Source of the DNA: Purshia tridentata
Taxonomy: Eukaryota; Streptophyta; Magnoliopsida; Rosales; Rosaceae
Length of the DNA stretch: 30,618 nt
Direction: 5' to 3'
Assembly: GCA_003254885.1 (NCBI GenBank)
Contig: QANT01002977.1
Location: forward strand, 1 to 30,618
Positions 1-10,800 of the stretch are shown piece by piece (position 1 is the first letter of the stretch; each line of letters opens with the position of its first letter). A model generated the notes under the pieces. The model saw only the letters and a list, made by a program, of their open reading frames with translations, was not told the origin of the DNA and searched no databases. Both the position numbers and the translations under genes were made by a program.

Positions 1-1040
1 CACGAAGCCCAAGAGTTGAAGATCACACAAAGTTTTGGTTCATATTATTGCTTCATCTCCACCAAACCCTCATATCAGGTTCATGTATATACTGGGTCGA
101 ATCATTCATGGCGGGTAATGCATTATATATGTATATCAGTGGATGTATGATATAAAAGCAATGCCACATGCTGTACTAAAAGGCTAAACTAACATTGGGC
201 GAGCATTCAAACGGCTAAAATATTTGGGTGTTCCAACAGTGGAGGAGTTTTTTTGCCCTAATGGACTAAACTATAAATAGCACTACACTGATTCACCCTT
301 AAAACTAGTAGTCACAAAGCTAATAAGAAATATAGTACACAAAATATTGCAGCTTCCTACAAACAACCGAAAGGTCTCTCTTTAGTGCATGAGAATATTG
401 TGACTTCTGAAAATGGTCATATCTCAAATAAAATTAGAATTAGTGAATCCCACAAGATATTCTCTTTTATATTCAAATCAGAATTGTTAGAGCAATGATG
501 TTGACGACCATGGCCATCATATATGATATATCCAACTTTCACTACGATATATATTTTGAACTTTTTTCAAAAAGTCCTGCGGGCTCTTTTGTCCTTTTCC
601 AAAGAAGCTGCGCAATTCGTACAAAAGTTATGAAATTTTTAATCAATTTATATGTTCCGAACTGTTGATTGAGGAGTTTAGGGAGTAAAAATAGGCTTTT
701 TCACTTTCCAAATTGGTCAATAAGAAAATAATTAAAAACCCAAAACAAAGACCAAAGAGCTTTTCGATATGGATATGGATTTCAGAGTGTCGTAGGAAAT
801 CAAGATACCACATAATATTGTAGTATGTGTGTTGGGATCCACTTGGGATTCATATGATGTGTCTCCACTTTGTCTCCCGCTGTTGACTCGAGACATCTCT
901 TCTTGTACTTGAAAATCAAAGCATACCTACTACGGGTAGGCATGCATTTCAGCATTGACTTAATTCCTTGCCGGCAAATACACATGTTAATGCCATGTGT
1001 CAATTAAGGTTATATTAATACATATACACGAATCAAAGAC
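1..1040. other. AT-rich intergenic stretch, no gene seen
   Basis: No reading frame here has splice signals or recognisable protein similarity. The longest open frame (800-1003, minus) is short and unremarkable. I see no RNA gene or clear repeat in this stretch. Confidence 0.6.
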
Positions 1041-1049
1041 CATCCTATA

Positions 1050-1302
1050 CACATGCAAATTTTTAATTTGCACTTATAGTCTCTAGATTAATAATTCTCA
1101 AGTTCAACCTTGACTTAATATATGAATAATTTATATTGGGTGACATAGGAATATGTGTTGTCATTGAGCCTCATATGTGTATATATAACGTGCTTTGATA
1201 CCATGAAGAAATTAAAGCATCTAACCTCAAACCAATTTAACAATAAGTTGAAAGGTTTGACTCCTTATAACCACTAATCAAGGCTATATTGATTAACAAT
1301 AA
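1050..1302 (-). mobile_element. Degraded TRIM-type LTR retroelement, minus strand
   Basis: Read on the minus strand, a sequence like the initiator-tRNA-Met primer binding site (TGGTATCAAAGCA) lies at 1203-1191. It directly follows an LTR-like stretch (about 1302-1204) that ends in CA. That stretch resembles the LTRs of the plus-strand copy at 2010-2326, sharing the core TTAGTGGTTATAAGG. The short internal part (about 1190-1102) shares the block CACCCAATATAAATT with the other copy. A second, weaker LTR start (TTGAGAATTATTAATC) appears at about 1101 and fades towards 1050. There is no coding capacity, as expected for a TRIM. The boundaries are approximate because the copy is diverged. Confidence 0.45.
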
Positions 1303-1516
1303 TACTATTTTTACCATATTTTTTATATCATATTACGTGTCATCATTGTACTGGATAAGATACTTTCTTATTTTTAAGATTTTTATTTTTATTTTTTTAG
1401 TGTCAAATATATGAATGCCATGTAGATTGCCACGTAAGATGGTATAAAAATGTGGTAAGTATAACATTGATGATTTATTAAATGTGGGATCTTCCCTTAG
1501 TAGAAATCACAAAAGT

Positions 1517-2627
1517 TGAGAGGTGCTATTTGCACACCCTATTTCCTCTCATTACACACCCCTCATTTATTTAATTAGTAAATTACTATTTTAACCCAAA
1601 CCTAAATTACCAAAAAAGTCAACACACCCCAACCCAACCACCTAAGTCCAGACCCCACCCCCGATCTCAACCTCACTGCACGCAACCACAGTCGCCGATA
1701 GTTCAACCTACTAGCATCCCCCTTCTCTCTCTCTCTCTTTCTCTTTCTCTCTCCCTCCCTCCCTTATTGAAAATCAGATTCCATTAAGCAATGAAAACAC
1801 GAAGTCAAAAACTCAAGAATACAAGAACCCATAAATTGTAATGATGAAAATAATTCCCAAATAGAAAATAGAGATCGAAAGGGAAAATGAAGATGAATCC
1901 CTAGCTCGGCCCACCCCCACCTTGCCCCACCAATTAGAGAGAGAGTGGGAGTGAGGAGAAAAAGAAAAAGAGAGAGAAATGGAAAGAGAGATAGAGGGGA
2001 TAGAGAAGATGTTGAGAGAAATCCCATTTCGAAAATGTGAGGGTCTTGCTAGTGGTTTATAAGGGTTTGGGCTACTCCTTTCATTGCCAATTGGTTTTGG
2101 GATAAATATGCCTAGATTTTTTTATGGTATTAGAGAAGATTATCCACGTGATAAGCTCAAATGGCCACACATGCTCCCACATCACCCAATATAAATTGTC
2201 CACGTGTTAGGCTTGAAATGATGTCACACGTGCGAGGGCGTTTGAGAGAAATCTACATTAATGTGAAGGCTTTACTAGTGGCTTATAGGGGTTGGACTAC
2301 TTCTCCTATAGCCAATTAGTTTTGCAGAGAAGAGAGAAGAAAGAATAAAGAAGAGAGAAAGGGAAGGAGATGAAGGGAGGTCGGCCGGAGATAGTGGCAG
2401 GAGTCGGCGTTGGGGTTGGGGACAAGGGTAGGATAGGGTAGGATGGGTGGGCTGGCAGGGTTTTGTTTCTTTTCTTTTACTTTTAGTGTGTAAATGAGGG
2501 GATTTTGAATATTTTAAAAGTGTGTTTTGAGAAATTAGAAAAATCAAAAAGAAAAAAGGGTGTGAAATGAGAAAGGGATGTGTAGTGAGAGAAAAATAGA
2601 TGTGCAAATTGTAGCGCTCTTTTAATT
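1517..2627. mobile_element. DNA element with long imperfect terminal inverted repeats
   Basis: The left end (GAGGTGCTATTTGCACAC at about 1519) and the reverse complement of the right end (GAGCGCTACAATTTGCACAT from about 2619 leftwards) match imperfectly. The similarity continues inward through TCTCTCA(T/C)TACACA blocks. The arms are pyrimidine-rich on the left (1620-1760) and purine-rich on the right (2330-2590), so a diverged inverted relation may extend over 200 bp or more. This resembles a non-autonomous long-TIR (MULE-like) element, but no convincing target-site duplication was found, so the superfamily is uncertain. No transposase frame is present. A TRIM retroelement lies inside it. Confidence 0.5.
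2010..2326 (+). mobile_element. TRIM (miniature LTR retroelement)
   Basis: The left LTR (2010-2124) starts TGTTGAGAGAAATC. It is followed at once by a degenerate tRNA-iMet primer binding site (TGGTATTAGAGAAGA, from 2125). The internal region is only about 100 bp, non-coding, and ends in a purine-rich run (GCGAGGGCG) just before the right LTR (2240-2326). The right LTR starts GTTTGAGAGAAATC and repeats the left one (GGTTTATAAGGG versus GGCTTATAGGGG; GCCAATTGGTTTTG versus GCCAATTAGTTTTG). The right LTR looks shorter at its 3' end. LTR, primer site, tiny internal part, purine tract and LTR, in that order, define a TRIM. The internal part also carries CACGTG motifs. Confidence 0.65.
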
Positions 2628-2639
2628 TCATTTCCAATA

Positions 2640-3180
2640 TATATTTTTTTATTTTTGACTTTAAGATGTAAAATCACCATTGAATGGGTTTGTCGTATTG
2701 ATCCGCTAGTGGAGTTTGCTACAACGTAGTGCGATTAGAAAGTTACCATTCTATTCAGCATATGTATTTGTTCCTAAGTATGAAGTGGGTCTTGTCAAAC
2801 TTGTGTGCACGATTTAGTGTGGCAATTAAAGCCTTGGCTGAGGAAGTGCAAGCTGTGCAGACTAAAGTTAGTTGGAGCAAACTAATGCAAAATACAAGCT
2901 AGGTTGATGCATATAAGTGTAAGAGTTCGTTTGAATTCTTGAATTAGATTTAGATTTGAATTTTAAATCTCTGCATTTGAAATTTATATATTTAAAATTA
3001 TTATAGATTTAAAATTTTATTATTTAAATACAAAATTTAAAGATGATGATTTCAATTTAAGAATTTGTTTCTTTTTAACAATTTAAGAATTGAAACATAT
3101 ATATGATTAAAAAAAAAATATATGATTTTAATTTTCATATCTTTATAATATATGATAAATATTTAAAATAAAAAATCAAA
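2640..3180. other. AT-rich intergenic stretch
   Basis: Very AT-rich sequence with many short self-complementary TTTAAA-type words (about 2990-3180). No gene is seen. It may be decayed transposon sequence, but no termini can be defined. Confidence 0.4.
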
Positions 3181-3187
3181 CATCAGT

Positions 3188-3300
3188 ATAGATTTAGCTT
3201 AGTTGGTTGAGAGTTATATTTTTGTGTATGAGGTGATGGTTCAAACCCAACAACATTTGGTTTTTACTTTGTAAAAAATAAAACATGAGCAAGAAGGAGA
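3188..3300 (+). mobile_element. tRNA-derived SINE-like remnant
   Basis: An A-box-like sequence (TAGCTTAGTTGG, 3195-3206) and a B-box-like sequence (GGTTCAAACCC, 3238-3248) are spaced 31 bp apart, as in an internal RNA polymerase III promoter. The flanks do not pair into an acceptor stem and a cloverleaf cannot be drawn convincingly, so a working tRNA is unlikely. Plant SINEs begin with this kind of tRNA-related head. The 3' boundary is not clear. Confidence 0.45.
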
Positions 3301-3859
3301 TTGGCCAAAAGTCTCACTAGAGACATTCGTCGGCAGAGGTGGCTGGAGATGGAACTAGAAGCCACCTTTTTGTGTTATATAGACCTCACCAGATTTTGAG
3401 TTATCTAAATGACTATTTTTCATAGTTTATTAGTCAAAATAACTATATCTTTTAAGGATATATAACAATGTAAAAAAAAAAAAAGATCGAGTCACCAAAA
3501 CACAAACCCCCTATCCTCGATCTCTAATCTCTTACAGTGTGTGGGGTTGGGAAACTTACAAAGGGTGGGAAACAAGAAGAAGAATATGAAGAAGAAAGAA
3601 GAAGATGAGGAGAGTCGGTTTGACCAATCATGGGGTTTGATTAGTCAGTGATCTGCATTTTTTATTATGTTTTTCCTTTTTCATTTGAGTTTGATTTTTT
3701 TATTACTATTTTGAAAGCTTAAGTTTTTTTTTTTTTTTTCTGTTGACAAATTTTTAGTCTGAATTCATGGCAGTACAACTTGGACTTACACCTAATTTTT
3801 TTCTAAATTTTAAAACCTAAAGTTAAAAATAGTTATTTTCAATAGGGTTTGTAGGGTAC

Positions 3860-3861
<2 letters not shown>

Positions 3862-3899
<38 letters not shown>

Positions 3900-3933
3900 C
3901 AAATTCAAAGCAACTATAGCACACTTGGCTTCN

Positions 3934-3992
<59 letters not shown>

Positions 3993-4025
3993 CAAATTCA
4001 AAGCAACTATAGCACACTTGGCTTC
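3862..4025. repeat. (GA)n microsatellite with duplicated flank around one N
   Basis: A GA run (3862-3897) is followed by a 35-bp unique flank (3898-3932), a single N (3933), a second longer GA run (3934-3990), and then an exact second copy of the same 35-bp flank (3991-4025). The N exactly at the join suggests two assembled ends covering the same locus rather than a biological duplication. Confidence 0.8.
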
Positions 4026-5924
4026 CAACTTACAAAAAAAATTATAATAATTAGACTGCACACTATATATACTAGTCTCTTGCCAAGTGCAACGCGCGTG
4101 GCAATTGACCTTTCTAAAAATTTAATTAAAATTTTTAATAATCTATTAATCTTAAAATAATGGTAGTGGGTTGCTAAAAAAAAGGTGCAATTTTTAATTT
4201 TTTAATTTTTAATTCTAATTATTATATTTTACAATTTTATTCTTTATTAATAAATAATGTTATCAGTACCTATTTTATAAATGGGGTTATTTTTGGGAAT
4301 CACAAATTTAACCATTCTACTCCCCTCCTGACTTTATATATATAGATAATAGACGGCATTAAGACTAAAAAAGGGATATAAAAAATAAACCTAGTGGGCT
4401 ATGTATAAAGGACCAATTTGGTAGTATTTCATTTCAAGTAATGTTATCCAACTTCTTCAATTCATCTTTTTTACCGGCCTTTTTCTTTAGTATTCTCATT
4501 TTACAATGTAAATTCATGATCAAAACATTTCACATTTCATGATAAGAAATTATTTGGTTATGTAATGGTGATCAAATAAACAAATGGTTTTAATAATAAT
4601 TTAATTCACTACTAATTTGTTTATAACAATCATATGATCAAACGATTTCTGATTTAATTAATTTTTTGTAGAGTTGATTATTAAATAATTATATAAAAGA
4701 TGAATGGTTTCAATTATAAAAATAAATTTTGAAATCCGAATAATAAAAGAGAAGGTCGGTGGAGAAGGTGAATGAAGAAGGTAGATATCATTCCTTATTT
4801 CGAAATACCCCATACCTATTGTATAGAAAATTAATTAAACTTAATATATCAATCAACCTTAATAATCAATCAACTAAAACTGTAAACTTGTAGAGTGTAG
4901 TTATTAGAAATTAATTCTAACAATTGATCATAAAAAAAAAATGTTGTATAAATTTAAAAGAAAAAATTCAGTTTTAATTGGGAAACGAAAGTTGGTGTTA
5001 GACCCTTTTTTTTTTTTTTTTTTNCTTTTTTTTTTTTTTTTGACCAATGTTGGGTGTAAGATTTATAAATATTTGATAGGGTAAAAATATATAGGATTTC
5101 TCCTTCAAAATTTTGATTCGAAAGTACTTAACAAAAAATATACAGTGTTTTGGACAAAGGTATTTAGTAATCAAATTGGTTTTGAGTTTGATTTTTGCCA
5201 GAGTAAATAATTTATATGGAAATAAGCTTTATTATCATTAATTCTGATTTCTTATAGTTAGTAAACAGTACTTGGGAAATGTCTGATTTTGAATTATTCA
5301 CACTGATTCCTTCCCATTTTTATTCATATGATTCCGACTTTGTTCATTTCAATTCTAGTTTAATAAACATGCATTTCATTCAATACGAATAAGTTCAACA
5401 TACAAATCATGTTGTACTTGTGTAACTTTGAATTTTATTTGGTATTAGGTTTTGTTGTCCTAAATTAAATTATGCTAAACTTGTGTCCCAAATTGATCTG
5501 AGGGCCGGGCCCTGCTCTTTTGAGACATTCACTATTACTGGAGTCAATTTCTGTCGACAATTGGTAGTTTGGAAGAGACATCTACCAACCATGATCAAAT
5601 TTGACATATTCTTATTGGTTTCAAATTACAAAGCACAATCTACTTTCCATGACACATACGAGAATTAAGGGGGGATTAACCAATGAAACCAAAAGATCTA
5701 ACACCAGTCATTTTGCTTTTAACATGTACCCACAACATTTTACCTGGTTTCCTTTCCACAATGAATCCATCCCCAGATAAAAAATAACAGTCGGGCGTTT
5801 TTGTTTTGTTTTTTCTTTTTTCAACGTATGTTTTATAACTTGCATATCTATATTAATTATATAGGGAAGAAAAGAATCTAATTCCATGTGTTTTATTCCA
5901 AAAACATATTTGGTCCATGTACGT
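4026..5924. other. AT-rich intergenic stretch with a poly-T/N join
   Basis: No gene is seen. A poly-T tract (about 5007-5041) is interrupted by a single N at 5024, which looks like a sequencing or assembly join. The rest is AT-rich single-copy sequence or decayed repeat; short open frames such as 5483-5668 have no supporting features. Confidence 0.5.
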
Positions 5925-6245
5925 GATTTCAAAACTCCGCATTTGATCCCTATATTTGCAATCTAAGGACATTTTGTATCCAACATGAATTTTTTCTTGA
6001 ATGGAAAGTAATAACTTTATTGAACTTGCAAATTTACTCAAGAATGACAAATAAATCATGTATGTCAACTTCTTTTAGCAAATAAATATGAAAATGAAAA
6101 TTGAAATTACTTTTAGACAACCTATAAGATGGTTTTTTAATCCCCAACAATGTTTTAAACAAATGGATAATTATCTTTAAATTGGAAATTTGAGTTTGTA
6201 TAAATTGACATAAAACACAGAGATCAAATGTGAAGTTTTGAAACC
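5925..6245. mobile_element. MITE-like inverted repeat
   Basis: The 33-bp arm at 5925-5957 matches the reverse complement of 6213-6245 at 27 of 33 positions by eye, with no gaps. Both contain TTTCAAAACT and CATTTGATC. Similarity continues patchily outside the arms (CATATTT words), so the real element may be larger. There is no coding content, which fits a MITE or a snap-back remnant. Confidence 0.45.
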
Positions 6246-7043
6246 AAAGGAAGTAAATATGGGTAAAAACATAGAGACTAAAATCAATTTTTTTTTTCTC
6301 ACATCATATATACATGTGAGGTTCAATACTTTAAAGTTGGCATCGTGAACATAAACACACTATACCCCTTATTGGGTCTAAATTGTTGAGTGAAGTCTTT
6401 TCTAAAAAAGGTTAAAGTGACTCAACTAACAAAGCACATAAATCATTTATATATCAAACTGTTTCGATTGTCTTCTGTACTAATCTTACACTCAACAGCG
6501 GAAAGATTTACTATAACAGTCGCCAACAACTCGGTTACATTCTGCTTTAATCTCACTCCGGAATGAAGCAAACATTTGCTATCAGTAAACTTTGTTAATA
6601 GTCATATACAAAAAACCTGCCAAATTATCTGAATAAATGAAGAAGCATGCATTATCCGAAAACAATATATATTAGACCATCATAAAGTCTTGAATAGTGA
6701 AAGGATCATAAGCGTGGTAGAGAGCATTACAGAAGCCTCACGCGAGGATCACACAAAGATTGCTAAAGCCATCACATGGGACTGACTTATCCTTAAAATT
6801 GGTTTCTAAGGGGGGATTATTAAAGATTTATACTTTGTATAAAACAATTGTACCCTTGAGATGTGGGATATTTTCATTCCCTTCAACGCCAGGCTAAATC
6901 AACTGTCATATGGCAGCTTTTATCAAATGATGTGCATATCATGTGCCACATGGGGTGAGAGGAAAAAAATGGAATAACTAGCAACATTCACTATTTCATC
7001 TAATCATCAATGTGTTTATACCGTGTATTTCCACACGAAATAA
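6246..7043. other. Intergenic stretch, nothing recognised
   Basis: AT-rich sequence with no supported gene, RNA or repeat. Confidence 0.4.
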
Positions 7044-7260
7044 CACTACAAGGAAAAAGAGTTTGGGTGACAAAATGAGTCTTTCATCGAGAAGTTTGTC
7101 GCCCAAACATGCTCACCCAAGGATTTAGGCGATGGATCTATAATCCCAAGAAAAAGATTGTATTGGGAGACAAACCATAGACATTTTGGACAACAAATCT
7201 CAATTCCTCGTTCAAAGTGATTTTGAGCGACGAAATTTACGTGTCACTGCATCGACTGCA
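7044..7260 (+). mobile_element. CACTA-type transposon end (remnant)
   Basis: The sequence CACTACAAGGAAAAA at 7044 is the classic 5' terminus of plant CACTA (En/Spm) elements. It is followed by subterminal words typical of that class, in both orientations: TTTGGGTGACAAA (about 7061), TTTGTCGCCC (about 7096), GGGAGACAAA (about 7165) and GAGCGACGAAA (about 7226). The opposite end (expected ...CTTGTAGTG) was not found clearly, so the element is probably truncated. No transposase frame is seen. Confidence 0.5.
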
Positions 7261-7610
7261 ACAACACAGAAAAAAAAAAGGGCAAAACAATGTGATTTTA
7301 AGGAATGTTTACCCATAAAGTATTTGTAAAAGTTATACAACTTTTATAAATTTAGCCAGAATCCATCCATTAGGTAATAGTGGAATTAGTTGATACCAAA
7401 ACACAGAGTAGTAGTGGTACGTAATATGGTCCACCCCACGGGGTCCAAACAAAGGGCAACTCCACATGTCAACTCTGCCGATCCCAATGAATATGGATAA
7501 CGGCCGGATGCAACCCAAAGGTCCCAAAAGGCTTCTTAATTTCATTATTACCATTAGTGCCACAGCGTCAAAAGCTATCGATTGCCCTTTTTTCCTGGTG
7601 GAAGTGTTAT

Positions 7611-7618
7611 CCACGTGG
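7611..7618. promoter_or_regulatory. G-box / ABRE core upstream of the NPF gene
   Basis: The palindrome CCACGTGG lies about 100 bp upstream of the probable TATA box and 200 bp upstream of the start codon. This is a core site for bZIP and bHLH factors, including ABA-responsive ones. Its position suits a proximal promoter element; function is inferred. Confidence 0.4.
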
Positions 7619-7714
7619 TTATAGTGCGTGTGGATTTCAAACTTTTATTATTATATTATTTATTTTTGCCAACAATAATCTGACAAAAGCTAGCAATTCA
7701 AGGAGAGCTTGGCT

Positions 7715-7721
7715 TATAAAT
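7715..7721 (+). promoter_or_regulatory. Probable TATA box of the NPF gene
   Basis: TATAAAT, 97 bp before the ATG. Transcription would start near 7745-7755 and give a 5' leader of about 65-75 nt that ends in a GA repeat. Confidence 0.45.
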
Positions 7722-7795
7722 TGAGAACAACCCACTTGCCTCAAATTCAGCATTACTAGACCAACACAACAACCTTGACTGCAGCCATCCTCTGT

Positions 7796-7817
7796 GAGAG
7801 AGAGAGAGAGAGAGAGA
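7796..7817 (+). repeat. (GA)n repeat in the NPF 5' leader
   Basis: About ten GA units lie directly against the start codon. GA runs in plant 5' leaders are common and can bind BPC/GAGA-binding proteins. The run also makes this leader prone to length variation. Confidence 0.6.
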
Positions 7818-10800
7818 ATGGAAAGGGAACAAAGGAGGCAGGTGCAGAATCACAAAGCTGAGAGCATCAACATCTCTGATGAAATGGGTGATCATCAAGA
7901 GGTGGTCACTGTTGACTGGAGAGGCAGACCTTCCAATCCTACCAAGCATGGTGGTATGAGAGCTGCTGCATTTGTTCTTGGTAGGCCCCACCTATATAAT
8001 ATTCTTTGCTATATTCTTGTTCATCATATTCCTAGCTAGACTTCCTATAAATAAACGAAATCATTTAGTTTACCAAATTTAATAAATGTAATAGTAGTTT
8101 TATATATATATATGACATTTGATTATTTTTTTGTCTTAATTAATTGATTGATATTAAAATTTGTATGTATGTGTGTATATTGAAAATTTATATATATAAT
8201 TCGCAGGGCTTCAAGCATTTGAGATAATGGGAATTGCTGCAGTTGGGAACAACCTTATAACATACGTGATAAATGAGATGCACTTCCCTCTATCTGAGGC
8301 AGCGAACATAGTGACAAACTTCGTTGGAACTGTCTTTCTCTTGGCCCTTCTTGGTGGCTACCTGTCCGACTCTTATCTTGGGAGTTTCTGGACCATGCTT
8401 ATTTTTGGCTTTGTCGAACTTTCGGTACTATAGCTATACTATTCACTCATTTCACCATCACCTTTTTTTATCTTTCCATCAAATACTTCAATCTTAATCT
8501 CTCTCTCTCTCTCTTCTCTCCATCCAAGTATCCACACTACCACTTCTAGGGCCTCACATCTTATTACCAGATGGTTTGCAAATTTTGATTTAAGTTATAA
8601 GATATCTCACATCAAGAAATTAGGTAAAGTATTGTCCAACAATAAATATATATATATATATATAAAGTCTTCGCCTTTTCATTTATTGTCAATTGATTTT
8701 AATTAGTTATATACCTCTACTTCCAAATGGTATTAGAGGGTACATTATCTACATGTCAAACTAAATGGCTCTAAGTCACACCATAATTACTTTTGCCACA
8801 CTGTTGACAATAGTGCATTTATATATATATTTTATATATTATATATGTAAAGGACTATATATTTATTTCTAATTGGGTTTCACTTGACAGTTTTTCTGAT
8901 TAATTATTTGCAGGGTTTCATATTACTATCAGTCCAAGCTCATCTTCCCCAGCTAAAGCCACCCCCATGCAATAACACAGGAAATATTGGAGAACAGTGT
9001 ATTGAAGCAAAAGGGTTCAAGGCATTAATCTTCTTTGTGGCACTTTACTTGGTGGCATTGGGGAGTGGGTGTGTGAAACCCAACATGATTGCTCATGGAG
9101 CTGACCAGTTCATGATCACTAGTTATAGTGGCAAACAATCCAACAACAACAAGCTCATCTCCACCTACTTCAATGCTGCCTATTTTGCGTTTTGCATGGG
9201 AGAGCTCATTGCCCTCACACTTCTTGTTTGGGTCCAAACCCATTCTGGAATGGATGTTGGGTTTGGAGTCTCAGCAGCTGCCATGGCAATGGGGTTGATC
9301 AGCTTGGTCTCTGGTACCCTTTATTACAGGAACAAGCCCCCCCAAGGAAGCATTTTCACCCCCATTGCTCAAGTAATATTAATTAACTCATTTTCACTCT
9401 CTACCCAATTAATTAATATTAATGTTTAATTACTCTTCTCTAAAGATATATTAATCTTCTGTGTCAATTAATTATCAGGCTTGATTAGTATCTTAATAAT
9501 ACATTAATTGGACCCTTTATCCCTGCAGTTACATATATATAATAGAATCGGTTTATATATACTGTTTGATTAGCATATATATGCATAGGTATGCAATTTT
9601 GTATGCTTATGTGATTAAAAAGATTATTACATGTGGGTTGTCGAATTCGAATAATATAAGATTCTAGCTACAGGCATGTAGACAAATAAGCATGCTGCAT
9701 ACATGTGATATATATACAATTATACATACATATGTGATCTTTTGTGATATCCTACTCACTATATATGCGCGGTCCTCTAGATATAGCAGAAGTACTTATT
9801 CAAGATTAATATATAGCTATAACATTAACAAAATAATTCTATTTATTTTTTATTTGTCGTTAAATATATTCATACTTTTTTTACAAGTCAAAATCTAAGA
9901 ATATAGCTAGTATGATAATTGTAAAACATAAGATCCAACAGTCTTCCTACTTTTACAGTTTTACCTTCATTTTTCTTAAGAGGGTACTATTTCCTTCCAA
10001 TCCATTCATATTTTCCTACCCACCACATATTTTCATTCCTTTCAAAAAAATTTTAAAATTTTAATCTACTTATTTTAGCCCTGTTATTCCTAAATTACCC
10101 CCATTTATATCCTTTCCTCTTCATCCTCCTCTTCTCTCCACCCTATATATATTAAAAATATTATTTTGCACTCTTTTCTTAATTCTTCTAAAAAATTCAT
10201 GTATTTTAACTTACATCATGTAATATATGCACGATTAATGCGTAATATTTTCAGGTAGTATATATACATTAATTGGGTGCGTGTTTAATATTTTCTACTA
10301 TATTATATCCTTTTTCAGGTTTTTGTGGCTGCAATACTAAAGAGAAAACAGGTTTGTCCATCTAATCCACAGTTACTTCATGGAAGCCAAAACAATAATG
10401 TGCCAAATGATGACGTCGGCAGTCTTCTTCACACTGAAAAGTTCAGGTAAATAAATTAATTCTTTATAATATAATACTGCTAGTTGTCACCTTTAGTAAC
10501 TAAGAGTATGTTTTTTACCACTTCCCCAATTAAAGAGAAATACAAGATATATTAAATAGTTTTGATTGATCTAAATAAATTAAGAAAATCTTCACTTACT
10601 TTAAATACTATATATATAAGGGTTTTGACAAATAAATAAATAAATAAATGATGATGATCAGGTTCTTGGACAAGGCTTGCATTAAAATTGAAGATGGTAC
10701 AAACACAAAGGAAAGCCCATGGAGATTGTGCACCATCTCTCAAGTTCAGCAAGTGAAAATTCTGCTTTCAGTTATTCCAATATTTGCTTCCACCATAATT

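Noticed and set aside
1764..2680. Open frames on the minus strand in the pyrimidine/purine-rich arms
   Set aside because: Low-complexity frames within transposon sequence; no domain or splice context.
3195..3260. A functional tRNA gene
   Set aside because: A and B boxes are present, but no acceptor stem or full cloverleaf can be formed.
3810..4061. Open frames through the GA repeat (Ser-Leu repeats)
   Set aside because: They are translations of a microsatellite, cross an N, and have no other support.
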